From: Methylobacterium gossipiicola
GTDB lineage: Bacteria > Pseudomonadota > Alphaproteobacteria > Rhizobiales > Beijerinckiaceae
DNA: 64,000 nucleotides
NCBI RefSeq assembly: GCF_900113485.1
Contig: NZ_FOPM01000008.1
Coordinates: 159,998 to 223,997, forward strand
Reading direction: 5' to 3'
The notes below the pieces were generated by a model, which worked only from the letters and a program-made list of their open reading frames with translations, was not told the DNA's origin and did not search any database. Positions within the stretch are counted from its first letter, which is position 1, and each line of letters opens with the position of its first letter. Below are positions 21,778 through 31,071 of this stretch, in pieces. The position numbers and the translations under genes are program-made.

Positions 21778-24003
21778 ATGTTCCGTAACGATGTTCCGAT
21801 CACTCCCGAACTCGTGCGCCAGCACGGCCTGACGCCCGACGAGTACGAGCGCTTCCGCGGCCTTATCGGCCGCGACCCGACGCTGACCGAACTCGGCATC
21901 GTCTCGGCCATGTGGAACGAGCACTGCTCGTACAAGTCTTCCCGCAAGCATCTGCGCGGCCTGCCGACCAAGGCGCCGTGGGTGATCCAGGGGCCGGGCG
22001 AGAACGCGGGCGTCATCGATATCGGCGACGGGCTGGCTTGCGTCTTCAAGATGGAGAGCCACAACCACCCGAGCTTCATCGAGCCCTACCAGGGCGCGAC
22101 CACGGGTGTCGGCGGCATTCTTCGCGATGTGTTTACGATGGGAGCCAGACCCATCGCCGCCCTGAACGCCTTGCGCTTCGGCTCGCCGGACCATCCCCGC
22201 ACCCGTCACCTCGTCTCCGGCGTGGTGGCGGGCATCGGCGGCTACGGCAATTCCTTCGGCGTGCCGACGGTGGGCGGCCTCATGGGCTTCCATTCCCGCT
22301 ACGACGGCAACATCCTCGTCAACGCCATGGCGGTGGGCCTCGCCCGTACCGACGCGATCTTCTATGCGGCGGCCACGGGCGTCGGGAATCCCATCGTGTA
22401 TCTCGGCTCGAAGACCGGCCGCGACGGCATCCACGGCGCCACCATGGCGTCGGCGGAGTTCGACGACGCCTCCGAGTCGAAGCGCCCCACCGTGCAGGTC
22501 GGCGACCCCTTCGCCGAGAAGCTGCTGCTGGAAGCCTGCCTCGAACTCATGGCGTCCGGTGCCGTCATCGCCATCCAGGACATGGGTGCGGCGGGCCTCA
22601 CCTGCTCGGCCGTCGAGATGGGTGCCAAGGGCGATCTCGGCGTCGAACTCCACATCGAGAAGGTTCCGGCCCGCGAAGAGGGCATGACGGCCTACGAGAT
22701 GATGCTGTCGGAGAGCCAGGAGCGCATGCTCATGGTGCTCAAGCCCGGCCTGGAAGCCGAGGCGGAAGCCATCTTCGTGAAGTGGGGCCTCGACTTCGCG
22801 ATCATCGGCCACACCACCGATACCCTCCGCTTCGTGGTCAAACATGACGGCGTCGTCATGGCCGATCTGCCGATCAAGGAACTCGGTGACGAGGCGCCGC
22901 TCTACGACCGGCCGCATATCGCCAACACGCATCAGCCCGTGGTCCTGGCCTCCGAAGTGCCCGAGACCGTGGGCAGCGCCGAGGCACTGAAGCGCCTCAT
23001 CGGCTCGCCGGACCTGTCGTCGAAGCGCTGGGTCTACGAGCAGTACGACCATTTCATCGGCGGCAACACCGTGCAGAAGCCCGGTGGCGACGCCGCCATC
23101 GTCCGGGTCGAGGACGGCCCCAAGGGCCTTGCCATGACGGCCGACGTCACGCCGCGCTACTGCGAGGCCGACCCCGTCGAGGGCGGGCGGCAGGCCGTGG
23201 CGGAGGCGTGGCGCAACCTCACGGCGGTGGGCGCGACGCCGCTGGCCATCACCGACAACCTGAATTTCGGCAACCCCGAGAAGCCCGAGGTCATGGGCCA
23301 GCTCGTCGGCTGCCTCAAGGGCATCGGCGAAGCCTGCCTCGCCCTCGATTTCCCCGTCGTGTCGGGCAACGTCTCCCTCTACAACGAGACCAACGGTGTG
23401 GGCATCCTGCCGACCCCCACCATCGGCGGCGTCGGCGTGCTCGCCGACGTGACCCGCCACGCCACGATCGGCCTCAAGCGCGAGGGCGACGTGCTGGTGC
23501 TGGTGGGCGAGACTGCCGGCTGGCTCGGCCAGTCCGCGTACCTCTCGGTCATCGCCGGTCGTGAGGAAGGGGCGCCGCCGCCCGTCGATCTCGCCGTCGA
23601 GCGCCGCAACGGCGACTTCGTGCGTGGTCTCATCGTTTCGGGTCAGGTCGACACCGTTCACGATCTCTCGGATGGCGGCCTCGCCGTGGCTCTCGCCGAG
23701 ATGGCCCTGGCGGGCGGCCTCGGCGCCGCCCTGCCCGAGGTGCCGGCGGGGCTCGCACCCCACGCCTACCTCTTCGGTGAGGATCAGGCCCGCTACCTCC
23801 TCGCCGTCGATCCCGAGACGGCCCCCGACCTCCTCTACAGCGCCTCGGCCCAGGGGATCGACGCCCTCGTGGTCGGCGTCACGGGCGGCGACACCCTGAC
23901 GCTGCCCGGCGGCGAGACGATCGCCGTCGCGGCGTTGCGCGAGGCCCATGAGGGCTGGCTGCCGGCCTACATGGCGAGCCAACCCGCGGGCGTGACCGCC
24001 TGA
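21778..24003 (+). CDS. purL: Phosphoribosylformylglycinamidine synthase subunit PurL
   Basis: 741-residue small-type FGAM synthase II of purine biosynthesis, which works with separate PurS and PurQ subunits (not in this window). The signatures are [35 protein letters not shown], a long AIR-synthase-like tandem, and [17 protein letters not shown]. The ATG at 21778 begins [13 protein letters not shown], the usual alphaproteobacterial start. It is followed by bolA and grxD in the order common in this class. Confidence 0.97.
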   Translation: MFRNDVPITPELVRQHGLTPDEYERFRGLIGRDPTLTELGIVSAMWNEHCSYKSSRKHLRGLPTKAPWVIQGPGENAGVIDIGDGLACVFKMESHNHPSFIEPYQGATTGVGGILRDVFTMGARPIAALNALRFGSPDHPRTRHLVSGVVAGIGGYGNSFGVPTVGGLMGFHSRYDGNILVNAMAVGLARTDAIFYAAATGVGNPIVYLGSKTGRDGIHGATMASAEFDDASESKRPTVQVGDPFAEKLLLEACLELMASGAVIAIQDMGAAGLTCSAVEMGAKGDLGVELHIEKVPAREEGMTAYEMMLSESQERMLMVLKPGLEAEAEAIFVKWGLDFAIIGHTTDTLRFVVKHDGVVMADLPIKELGDEAPLYDRPHIANTHQPVVLASEVPETVGSAEALKRLIGSPDLSSKRWVYEQYDHFIGGNTVQKPGGDAAIVRVEDGPKGLAMTADVTPRYCEADPVEGGRQAVAEAWRNLTAVGATPLAITDNLNFGNPEKPEVMGQLVGCLKGIGEACLALDFPVVSGNVSLYNETNGVGILPTPTIGGVGVLADVTRHATIGLKREGDVLVLVGETAGWLGQSAYLSVIAGREEGAPPPVDLAVERRNGDFVRGLIVSGQVDTVHDLSDGGLAVALAEMALAGGLGAALPEVPAGLAPHAYLFGEDQARYLLAVDPETAPDLLYSASAQGIDALVVGVTGGDTLTLPGGETIAVAALREAHEGWLPAYMASQPAGVTA

Positions 24004-24045
24004 AAGGCCGTGGCCGCCTGAAGCCATTTCACAGGAGTTGATCCC

Positions 24046-24282
24046 ATGCCGATGGATGCCCGCGAGATCGAGGCGATGATCCGGGAGGCCCTGCCCGACG
24101 CCCGGATCGAGATCAAGGATCTGGCCGGGGACGGTGACCACTACGCCGCCACCGTCCTGTCCGCCGCCTTCAAGGGCAAGACCCGGGTGGCCCAGCACCA
24201 GATGGTCTACGGCGCGCTGCAGGGGCGCATGGGGGGCGTGCTGCACGCCCTTGCGCTCACCACGGGCGTCCCACAGGATTGA
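24046..24282 (+). CDS. BolA family protein
   Basis: 78-residue BolA-like protein (MDAREIEAMIREALPDARI, then the FKGKTRVAQHQMVYGAL motif with the conserved His). Members pair with monothiol CGFS glutaredoxins to bind and traffic Fe-S clusters. The nearby grxD supports that role here. An AGGAG-type ribosome-binding site precedes the ATG. The TGA overlaps the ATG of the next gene (TGATG). Confidence 0.92.
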   Translation: MPMDAREIEAMIREALPDARIEIKDLAGDGDHYAATVLSAAFKGKTRVAQHQMVYGALQGRMGGVLHALALTTGVPQD

Positions 24283-24824
24283 TGGACTTCCCCGGCATCC
24301 CCGAGGGCGGACGGATGGACCAGTCGAGCCTCTACGATGACGATATCGTGACCTGGGCCGAGCAGCAGGCTGCTGCCGTGCGCGCCCTCGCATCACGGCC
24401 CGATCTGTCGAACGCCCTCGATTGGGAGAACGTCGCCGAGGAGATCGAGAGCGTGGGGCGGTCTCAGATCCATGCCGTGGAAAGTCTGCTGGCCCAGACC
24501 CTGGCGCATCTTCTCAAGCGACTGTCCGCCCCCGGCGTCACCGCCGGGGATCATTGGCGCGAGGAGGCCGGGACGTTCCAGATCACGGCGATGGGTCGTT
24601 ACGAGCGGTCCATGCGGCAGCGCCTGGACTGGAACAAGATCTGGTCCTCGGCACAGGCCTTGGCCACTCTCGGGCTGATCCGGTACGGGGACACCCTGAT
24701 CCCCAACCTCCCCGTTCAATGCCCCCTGGGGCCGGACGAACTTCTCGTCAGCCCGTTCGATCTCGATGCCGCCCAGCGGCGTATCGCGGAATCGACGGTC
24801 TTGAAATCCGCCCGCAAATCCTGA
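24282..24824 (+). CDS. DUF29 family protein
   Basis: 180 residues from the ATG that overlaps the bolA stop. The family signature is LYDDDIVTWAEQQAAAVR, then LDWENVAEEIESVGRSQ. An alternative ATG at 24315 (MDQSSLYDDD) lies closer to the usual family start and has a GAGGGCGG upstream. DUF29 has no established function. It is odd that it sits between bolA and grxD, which are normally adjacent. Confidence 0.8.
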   Translation: MDFPGIPEGGRMDQSSLYDDDIVTWAEQQAAAVRALASRPDLSNALDWENVAEEIESVGRSQIHAVESLLAQTLAHLLKRLSAPGVTAGDHWREEAGTFQITAMGRYERSMRQRLDWNKIWSSAQALATLGLIRYGDTLIPNLPVQCPLGPDELLVSPFDLDAAQRRIAESTVLKSARKS

Positions 24825-24866
24825 CCTCACCCGTACCGAACGACATCAAAGACAGGCGAAGCTCCC

Positions 24867-25211
24867 ATGACCGATGCCAACACCACCATCAAGGCCGAGA
24901 TCGAGTCCCAGGACGTGGTCGTGTTCATGAAGGGCACGCCGCAATTTCCCATGTGCGGCTTCTCGGGTCAGGTCGTGCAGATTCTCAACTACCTCGAAGT
25001 CCCGTTCAAGGGCGTGAACGTCCTGGACGACATGGCGATCCGCGAGGGGATCAAGGCTTTCTCCAACTGGCCGACGATCCCGCAGATCTACGTGAAGGGC
25101 GAGTTCGTCGGCGGCTGCGACATCACCCGCGAGATGTTCCAGTCGGGCGAATTGCAGCAGTTCCTGTCCGAGAAGGGCATTCCGGTGAAGGCCGCCCCCA
25201 CGGCCGCCTGA
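24867..25211 (+). CDS. grxD: Monothiol glutaredoxin (Grx4/GrxD type)
   Basis: 114 residues with the CGFS active site at Cys30 (FMKGTPQFPMCGFSG), the conserved WPTIPQIYVKGEFVGGCDI segment and the glutathione-binding TIP cis-proline. It binds a bridging [2Fe-2S] cluster and works in Fe-S delivery with BolA. It ends the purL-bolA-DUF29-grxD run and is followed by a strong terminator. Confidence 0.95.
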   Translation: MTDANTTIKAEIESQDVVVFMKGTPQFPMCGFSGQVVQILNYLEVPFKGVNVLDDMAIREGIKAFSNWPTIPQIYVKGEFVGGCDITREMFQSGELQQFLSEKGIPVKAAPTAA

Positions 25212-25237
25212 TCCGGCGCAACGCGGTTCGAGACGGA

Positions 25238-25263
25238 AAAGGGCGCCATGGGCGCCCTTTTTT
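25238..25263 (+). terminator. Intrinsic terminator of grxD operon
   Basis: GGGCGCC-atg-GGCGCCC stem-loop (25241-25257) followed by a run of six T, 27 nt after the grxD stop. Confidence 0.92.
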
Positions 25264-25324
25264 ATTTGAACGGCCTCACCGCCGGGCCGTTGGTTCATCG
25301 ATCGGATGAACCCGGAGGCGCGCG

Positions 25325-26239
25325 ATGTACGATGTCGTCATCGTCGGCGGCGGACCCGCCGGCCTCAATGCCGCGCTCATCCTCGGACGCTGCCGCCGGT
25401 CGGTACTCCTCCTCGACGCCGGAACGCCGCGCAACGCCGCCAGTCCGCGCAGCTGGGGCCTGTTCACCCGCGACGGCACCCCGCCCGATGCCCTGCGTCG
25501 GCAGGCGCGGGCCGACCTCGCCCGTTATCCCGACGTCGAATACCGCACGGCCGAGGTGACGCGGGCCCGTCGCGAGGGCGACAGCTTCGCCGTCGAGTTC
25601 GGCGACGGCGCGACCGAGCGGGCGCGTCGGCTGATCCTCGCCACGGGTTTGCGCCAGGACCTGCCCGAGATCGAGGGGTTCGACACCTACTGGGGGCACG
25701 GGGTTCATACCTGCCCGTATTGCGACGGTTACGAGAGCCGCGACCGACCCCTCGTCGCCTACGGCTCCGGCCATGCCGGCCTCGGTCTCGCCCTCGAACT
25801 CACCGTCTGGAGCCGGGACGTCACCCTGTGCACCGACGGGGATCCAGGAAGCCTGTCGGCGGCCGACCGCAGCCGCCTCGCCCGCACCGGCATCGCGGTG
25901 GAAGACGGCGCCGTGGCCCGCCTCACGGGACGGAGCGGCCGTGCGGAGCGCCTCGTCTTCGCGGATGGGAGCGAGCGGGCCTGCCGCGCCGTCTTCCTCG
26001 CGCCGGGGGGCACCCGCCCCTCGCCCCTCATCGCTCAACTCGGCTGCGATCTTTCGCCGAAGGGCACTGTGCCGACGGGGGATTACGAGAGCACGAACGT
26101 GCCCGGCCTCTACGTCGCCGGCGATGCCTCACGGCGGGTCCAATTCCTCGTGGTCGCGGCTGCCGAAGGGGCCATGGCGGCCTTCGCCATCAACACCGAC
26201 TTGCTGAAGGCCGAATCCGCACGCCTGGGTGGCGCCTGA
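25325..26239 (+). CDS. Thioredoxin reductase-like NAD(P)/FAD oxidoreductase
   Basis: 304-residue flavoprotein of the TrxB-like group. The FAD motif is VVIVGGGPAGLNAAL at the N-terminus, the redox CPYC is at Cys130/Cys133 (HTCPYCDGYE), and the C-terminal FAD motif is VPGLYVAGDASR. The second nucleotide-binding site is degenerate (YGSGHAGLGLALEL rather than a full GxGxxA), as in many TrxR homologues that are not true thioredoxin reductases. The electron acceptor is unknown. Confidence 0.85.
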   Translation: MYDVVIVGGGPAGLNAALILGRCRRSVLLLDAGTPRNAASPRSWGLFTRDGTPPDALRRQARADLARYPDVEYRTAEVTRARREGDSFAVEFGDGATERARRLILATGLRQDLPEIEGFDTYWGHGVHTCPYCDGYESRDRPLVAYGSGHAGLGLALELTVWSRDVTLCTDGDPGSLSAADRSRLARTGIAVEDGAVARLTGRSGRAERLVFADGSERACRAVFLAPGGTRPSPLIAQLGCDLSPKGTVPTGDYESTNVPGLYVAGDASRRVQFLVVAAAEGAMAAFAINTDLLKAESARLGGA

Positions 26240-26600
26240 GCGAGCCCCGACGTCGCGATCCTGAGGAATCGAATGCAGTTCGTCTGTTCGTTTTACCGCC
26301 GGCCCCATCGGTGATTCGGTGGGCGGGGCCAGTCGAGAGAAATAGGGCGAGTTTGAGGCAACTTCTGGGCGGCTCGGAACGATGCCTCCGCCCATGGCTG
26401 GCTCATGGAGTCCGCCCCGTTCGCGAACTAAGTATTCACGTGTGGGGCCACACGCGAAAAATCGCCCGATCCACGCAATCGTAAATTAACCGTCAATTGC
26501 GGCGTGCATTCGGAACTCGTTGGCGTTATCCACGGTTTCTGCCAGTGACCGGGTCGCGGCTCCCTTTGGAGTCCTCAACGGCGCCGGGTCGGTGAACGCC
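26240..26600. other. Intergenic region, AT-richer, no clear gene
   Basis: About 360 bases between the TrxR-like gene and a small hypothetical gene. The part around 26420-26530 is markedly AT-richer than the surroundings and probably holds a promoter. No tRNA, strong hairpin or coding frame with a credible start was seen. Confidence 0.4.
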
Positions 26601-26816
26601 ATGCCAGTGTTCGAAGCCAAAAATCTCGATGCGGAGTTCGAAGGCCACGGGTTCCTCGCCGCCATCCTGCACCCATCGCAGGAGGCGCGGGCCAGGGCGC
26701 TGACACATGGACGCAACCGGGCGGCGCGGCCTTCCATGATGGCCGACCCCATGACCATGGAGACGCGCTTTCCCCCGTCCCCGCGCCAAGCGGAGATCGA
26801 AATCCAGGCGACCTGA
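26601..26816 (+). CDS. Small hypothetical protein
   Basis: 71 residues from the ATG at 26601 (MPVFEAKNLDAEFEGHGFLA, then an Arg/Pro-rich tail). Coding status rests on good amino-acid composition, its location behind an AT-rich promoter-like stretch and the absence of an opposing gene. No domain is recognised and the ribosome-binding site (GGTCGGTG) is weak. Confidence 0.4.
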   Translation: MPVFEAKNLDAEFEGHGFLAAILHPSQEARARALTHGRNRAARPSMMADPMTMETRFPPSPRQAEIEIQAT

Positions 26817-26840
26817 TCGCGTTCGTCGTGTCCGCCGCGC

Positions 26841-27665
26841 CTACCAGGTCTGAGCGGTGATGACACCCTGACGGGTCACCACGGCCCAGGCTCGGCCCCG
26901 ACGCTCGATCGTCTCGATGCGGCCGACACCCGGTACCGTGTCGCCGATCCCGACCTCGACGAGACGACGCTTTCGATCCTCGAGGACTGCCACGCCATCG
27001 TAGACTTCACGCACGGCCCAATTGTCCGTGGCTGCGGGTTTCGGGACCGCATGGGCCTTCGCGTCCGCGATCGCCCCTGTTTCCGTCGGCTCCGAAACGA
27101 CCTTGGCCGCGACGGGCGTGGCCGGAGCCGGGACGGGCGCCGCCGCGCGCTTGTCGATCTGTGCCGTCAAGGCCGCGAGGCGTCCCGTGTGATCCTTCTC
27201 GATCTGTTCGAATCGCTCGCTCATGGCGGTCAACTTCGCCGTGAGCCCCTGCTCGGCCCGTGCGATGCGTTCCAGGGTCGCGGTACCACGGGTGCGGGCC
27301 TCGCCGCGTCCCGCGTCGATGGTCTCCTGTGCATGGGCGAATTTCTTGCTGAGTTCGGCGAGGGCGGCGCCGACGCGGTCCGTCTCCGCCTGCGCCGCAC
27401 CGAGGCGCTGCTGGATCGTCGCGAGCGCCGGGGCCGTGTTGTCGTCGGTCGCCGCAACGAGACGGGTGGCGCCGGCGCCGACGAGACCGCCCAGAACCAT
27501 GGCAACCGCGGCGACGCCGTGGAGGCGCGGGTCGAGCCACAGCCGCCGGGCTGACGTCGCGAGGGGCGCGGGCTTGGCGTCGGCCTTCGCCCGCGCGCCC
27601 ATCACCGCCTGCTTCAGCAGCCCTTCCGGCGAGGTGTCCGGCGCCGTGCCCACCGTATCCGTCAT
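26841..27665 (-). CDS. Single-pass membrane protein with coiled coil
   Basis: 274 residues. A cytosolic N-terminus (about 48 residues) is followed by one transmembrane segment (GVAAVAMVLGGLVGAG), a predicted coiled coil (about 75-170, rich in Ala/Glu/Arg/Gln), a Pro/Ala linker, and a compact C-terminal domain (VYDGVAVLEDRKRRLVEVGI, then GVGRIETIERRGRAWAVVT). That domain loosely resembles periplasmic GspC/PilP-like beta domains, but I do not assign a function. The start codon is preceded by a 10-bp perfect inverted repeat. Confidence 0.7.
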   Translation of the reverse strand: MTDTVGTAPDTSPEGLLKQAVMGARAKADAKPAPLATSARRLWLDPRLHGVAAVAMVLGGLVGAGATRLVAATDDNTAPALATIQQRLGAAQAETDRVGAALAELSKKFAHAQETIDAGRGEARTRGTATLERIARAEQGLTAKLTAMSERFEQIEKDHTGRLAALTAQIDKRAAAPVPAPATPVAAKVVSEPTETGAIADAKAHAVPKPAATDNWAVREVYDGVAVLEDRKRRLVEVGIGDTVPGVGRIETIERRGRAWAVVTRQGVITAQTW

Positions 27666-27666
27666 G

Positions 27667-27701
27667 ACCCATGCTTCCCGAAGAACTCTGAAAGCATGGG
27701 T
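27667..27701 (-). promoter_or_regulatory. Inverted repeat next to a start codon
   Basis: ACCCATGCTT (27667-27676) and AAGCATGGGT (27692-27701) are exact reverse complements with a 15-base loop. On the minus-strand mRNA the stem ends one base before the ATG of the membrane protein gene and covers the position of its ribosome-binding site. Confidence 0.55.
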
Positions 27702-27717
27702 TAAGGATGCTTGTTTA

Positions 27718-27742
27718 CCGAAGCGTTACCATACCGCTTCGG
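27718..27742. other. Perfect 8-bp inverted repeat
   Basis: CCGAAGCG (27718-27725) and CGCTTCGG (27735-27742) flank a 9-base loop between the M3 peptidase stop and the next gene. It could be a factor-dependent terminator stem; there is no T-tract. Confidence 0.4.
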
Positions 27743-27772
27743 AAAGCCAGGGTTGGATTGCGAGACCCCGCG

Positions 27773-29842
27773 TCAGGCGGCCAGTCCCCGCTTGCGCAGG
27801 AGGGGATCGATACTGGGAAGCCGGCCACGGAAGGCCGTGTAGGCTTCGCCCGGATCGCGCAGGTTGCCCGCCCCGTAGACGTACTTGCGCAGGCGTGCCG
27901 CCGTCTCGGGGTGGAAGATATCCCCGGCCTCGCGGAACGCATCGAAGGCGTCGGCGTCGAGCACCTCCGACCACAGGTAGCTGTAGTAGCCCGCCGCGTA
28001 GCCGTCGCCCGAGAAGATATGGGCGAAATGCGGCGTGCGGTGGCGCATGGAGATCTCGGCCGGCATGGCGATGCGCTTCAGGGCCTCGGCCTCGAAGGCC
28101 AGGACGTCGAGGCCGTCCTCGCCCGCGCTCGACAGGTGCAGGGTCATGTCGACGATGGCCGACGCGGTGTACTCCACCGTGGCGAAGCCCTGGTTGAAGG
28201 TGCGGGCCGCGAGGAGGCGCTTCAGCAGATCCTCCGGCATCGGCTCACCGGTCCGGTGGTGGCGGGCGTGGCGGCGCAGGACCTCTGGCTGTTCCAGCCA
28301 GTGCTCGTAGAGCTGCGAGGGCAGCTCCACGAAATCGCCCGCCACCGCCGTGCCGGCAAGCAGGGGATAGGTCACGTCGGATAGGAGCCCGTGCAGGGCG
28401 TGGCCGAACTCGTGGAACAGGGTCCGGGCATCGTCGAAGGACAGCAGCGTCGCCTCGCCCTCGGGCGCGCGGGCGAAGTTCATGACGTTGACGATGATGG
28501 GCCGGACGGTGCCGTTGAGGCGTTCCTGCGAGCGGAAGGCGCTCATCCAGGCGCCGCTGCGCTTGGAAGCACGGGCGAAGTAGTCGCCCAGGAAAACGCC
28601 GACCTCCGTGCCGTCGGCATCGCGTACGGCCCAGGCGCGCACATCCGGGTGATAGCGCGGCACGTCCGGCAACTCCTCGAACCGCAGGCCGAACAGGCGC
28701 GTGGCCGTGTCGAAGGCAGCTTCGATCATCCGATCGAGGGAGAGGTACGGCTTGATCTCGCCCTCGTCGAGGCTGTGCTCGGCCCGGCGGAGCTTCTCCG
28801 CATAGTGGCGCCAATCGTGCCGCGCGAGGCTGAAGTTGCCGCCCTCCGCCTGGATCAGGTCCTGAAGCCGGTCGCGCTCGGCGGCGGCCTGCCGGTGGGC
28901 CGGTGTCCAGACATCGCGCAGCAGGGCCGTGGCGGCATCGGGATTGCCCGCCATGGTATCGGCGAGCTTGAAATGGGCGAAGCTCTCGAAGCCGAGGAGC
29001 CGGGCCCGCTCGGCGCGCAGGGCCACGATCTCGGCGATCAGCCCGCGATTGTCCGTCTCGCCCCCGTTCTCCCCGCGCTTCGACCACGCCTCGTAGGCCC
29101 GCTCGCGCAGGTCCCGCCGGGTGGAGAACACCAGAAATGGCTCGATGAGGGAGCGCGACAGGGTGATGACGTGGCTGTGCTCGCCGCCGCGTTCCCGGGC
29201 GGCCGAGGCCGCAGCGTCGCGCAGGAAGTCGGGTAGGCCGGCGAGATCCTCCTCACCGTCGAGGGGCAGGGCGAAGCCGCTCTCGTCGGCCAGCAGGTTC
29301 TGGCTGAAACGGGTTCCGAGTTCGGCCATGCGGCCGGCGATCTCGGCCATCCGCGTCTTGGCGTCGGAGGCAAGGTCCGCGCCCGAACGCCGGAAGCGCG
29401 TGCGGTAACGGTCGAGGACGCGGCGCTCCTCCGGTCCAAGGGCTTCGGCCTCGGCATCGACGGCCGAGATGCGGGCCCAGAGGTCGGGGTTGAGGTAGAT
29501 GGCGCTGCCGTGGCGGGCGAGGCGCGGCGTGATGGCGCGCTCCACCGCCTGGAGGTCGGGGTTGGTGTGGCTGCCGCTGAGGTTGAAGAACACGCCGGCC
29601 ACCCGGTCGAGGTCTTGCCCGGCCCGCTCCAGGGCGCCGACGGTATTGCCGAAGGTCGGTGCGTCGGGATTGTTCGCGATGGCCGCGATCTCGGCGTTGT
29701 GGACGTCCAGGGCCGCCTCGAAGGCCGGGAGGTAATGGGCGGGCGCGATGCGCTCGAACGGCGGCAGGCCGTAGGGCGTCGCCCAGACGGGCTCCGCGAA
29801 CGGTCCGGTGGCGGCGTCGGGGGTCACGGGAGCGGCGGTCAT
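27773..29842 (-). CDS. M3 family metallopeptidase (oligopeptidase A/Dcp type)
   Basis: 689-residue zinc peptidase of the thimet oligopeptidase family that cleaves short peptides in the cytosol or periplasm. The zinc motif HEFGHALHG is at residues 477-481 onward, with the downstream family sequences ELPSQLYEHW and DGYAAGYYSYLWSEVLDADAF. No signal peptide is seen, which favours a cytosolic oligopeptidase. The ATG at 29842 is chosen; an upstream in-frame ATG would add 21 Arg-rich residues. Confidence 0.92.
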   Translation of the reverse strand: MTAAPVTPDAATGPFAEPVWATPYGLPPFERIAPAHYLPAFEAALDVHNAEIAAIANNPDAPTFGNTVGALERAGQDLDRVAGVFFNLSGSHTNPDLQAVERAITPRLARHGSAIYLNPDLWARISAVDAEAEALGPEERRVLDRYRTRFRRSGADLASDAKTRMAEIAGRMAELGTRFSQNLLADESGFALPLDGEEDLAGLPDFLRDAAASAARERGGEHSHVITLSRSLIEPFLVFSTRRDLRERAYEAWSKRGENGGETDNRGLIAEIVALRAERARLLGFESFAHFKLADTMAGNPDAATALLRDVWTPAHRQAAAERDRLQDLIQAEGGNFSLARHDWRHYAEKLRRAEHSLDEGEIKPYLSLDRMIEAAFDTATRLFGLRFEELPDVPRYHPDVRAWAVRDADGTEVGVFLGDYFARASKRSGAWMSAFRSQERLNGTVRPIIVNVMNFARAPEGEATLLSFDDARTLFHEFGHALHGLLSDVTYPLLAGTAVAGDFVELPSQLYEHWLEQPEVLRRHARHHRTGEPMPEDLLKRLLAARTFNQGFATVEYTASAIVDMTLHLSSAGEDGLDVLAFEAEALKRIAMPAEISMRHRTPHFAHIFSGDGYAAGYYSYLWSEVLDADAFDAFREAGDIFHPETAARLRKYVYGAGNLRDPGEAYTAFRGRLPSIDPLLRKRGLAA

Positions 29843-30036
29843 GGCTGTCCTGGCGTTCGGGGCGGTTCTGCGGCGGAACCTAAGGCCCCGTCCGTCCGGG
29901 CGCAAAGGCCGGCGCGCGTCATTGCGCGGCGGCTGTTGCTCGGCTGCTCTTGTTCCGTCCCCTCGATGCCCCGATCGTGTGCGCCCCGGACGGCCACGGC
30001 GCGACGACCGTGGCGGCCGGACAGGATCGGATCCGG

Positions 30037-30930
30037 ATGTCTTCGCGCCCCCTCGCCGCCCTGATCCGTCGCGGGGTCGCCCTCACCAGCCTCTTCGCGT
30101 TGTCGGCCCTCTCCCCGTCATGGGCGCAGGCCGAAACGGTCCCCCCGGTGCCGCCGGCCCGCCCGGCGGACCTCACCGAGCCGCCCGCCCCAGTCGTCGA
30201 GGCCCCGCGCCCGCCCGAGCGTCCGCCCGAACTCTCCGGCCCGGCGGCAAGGTCCGAAGCCACCAAACCCGATGCGACGAAGACCGAGGATGGCCCCCTC
30301 ACCCCGCCGCCCGGTTCTCCACCCCCCTTGCCCCCGGCCCGCCCGGCCGAACTCTCCGGCGAAGCAGCCCTCGCCCTCACGGTGTCGGCGACGGACGACA
30401 CGGCGTGCCGGCGGCGCCTGGAGCGCCTCGGGGCTCGCTTCGAACCCCTGCCCGCCCTGTCGGACGGCCAGTGCGGCGCCGCGCGGCCCCTGAAGCTCAC
30501 GGCCCTCGGCGACGGCCTCGCCGTGACGCCGCCCGCGACCCTGGTCTGCGGTGCCGCCGAAGCCCTGGCGCGCTGGGCCGTCGAGGCGCAGGTGCTGGCC
30601 GAGCGCGACCTGTCCCGCCCCCTCGCGGGTCTCACCCTCGGCACCACCTATCTCTGCCGGGGACAGAATCACGATCCCGAGGCGAAGCTCAGCGAGCACG
30701 CCTTCGCCAACGGCATCGACGTGATGGCGTTCAGCTTCTCCGGGCGCCCCGACATCGCGGTGGCGTCCCTCCCCGAGGGAACGCCGGAGGCGGCGTTCCT
30801 GGCGCATGCCCGCGCCACGGCCTGCGGATTCTTCCGCACGGTCCTGGGACCGGGCACCGACGCCGCCCATGGCAACCACCTTCACCTCGATGAGCGCGAG
30901 CGCACCGCCGGCCACCGCCTCTGCCAATGA
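30037..30930 (+). CDS. Extensin-like family exported protein
   Basis: 297 residues with an N-terminal signal peptide (LTSLFALSALSPSWAQA, cleavage near AQA). A long Pro/Ala-rich linker follows (residues about 22-110, repeats such as PPARPAELS), then a C-terminal extensin-like domain with two or more Cys pairs and the terminal HGNHLHLDE motif. Bacterial members are thought to act at the cell envelope. The motif resembles the metal-binding end of D,D-peptidase-like folds, which is an inference here. The ATG at 30037 is the one that gives a proper signal peptide. Confidence 0.82.
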   Translation: MSSRPLAALIRRGVALTSLFALSALSPSWAQAETVPPVPPARPADLTEPPAPVVEAPRPPERPPELSGPAARSEATKPDATKTEDGPLTPPPGSPPPLPPARPAELSGEAALALTVSATDDTACRRRLERLGARFEPLPALSDGQCGAARPLKLTALGDGLAVTPPATLVCGAAEALARWAVEAQVLAERDLSRPLAGLTLGTTYLCRGQNHDPEAKLSEHAFANGIDVMAFSFSGRPDIAVASLPEGTPEAAFLAHARATACGFFRTVLGPGTDAAHGNHLHLDERERTAGHRLCQ

Positions 30931-30959
30931 TAGCGGCCTGAGCGGAACGCCTTCACGCC

Positions 30960-31010
30960 TGGAACGGCTTCGTGTCTGGAGCGGCTTCATGTCTGGAACG
31001 GCTTGGGGGC
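30960..31010 (+). repeat. Three imperfect 17-bp tandem repeats
   Basis: Units starting at 30960, 30977 and 30994, of the form TGGAACGGCTTCGTGTC, lie in the short region between the extensin-like gene and the L,D-transpeptidase gene. Confidence 0.7.
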
Positions 31011-31071
31011 CGTCGCGCTTGTTCCGCCGACATGGGCGGTGGCGCCCCGGCACGGATACGGACTTCGAACG

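Noticed and set aside
21706..24396. 896-codon open frame antisense to purL
   Set aside because: Shadow of purL; no family similarity and no ribosome-binding site.
30960..31010. CRISPR-like array
   Set aside because: Only three imperfect 17-bp units with no spacers and no cas genes.
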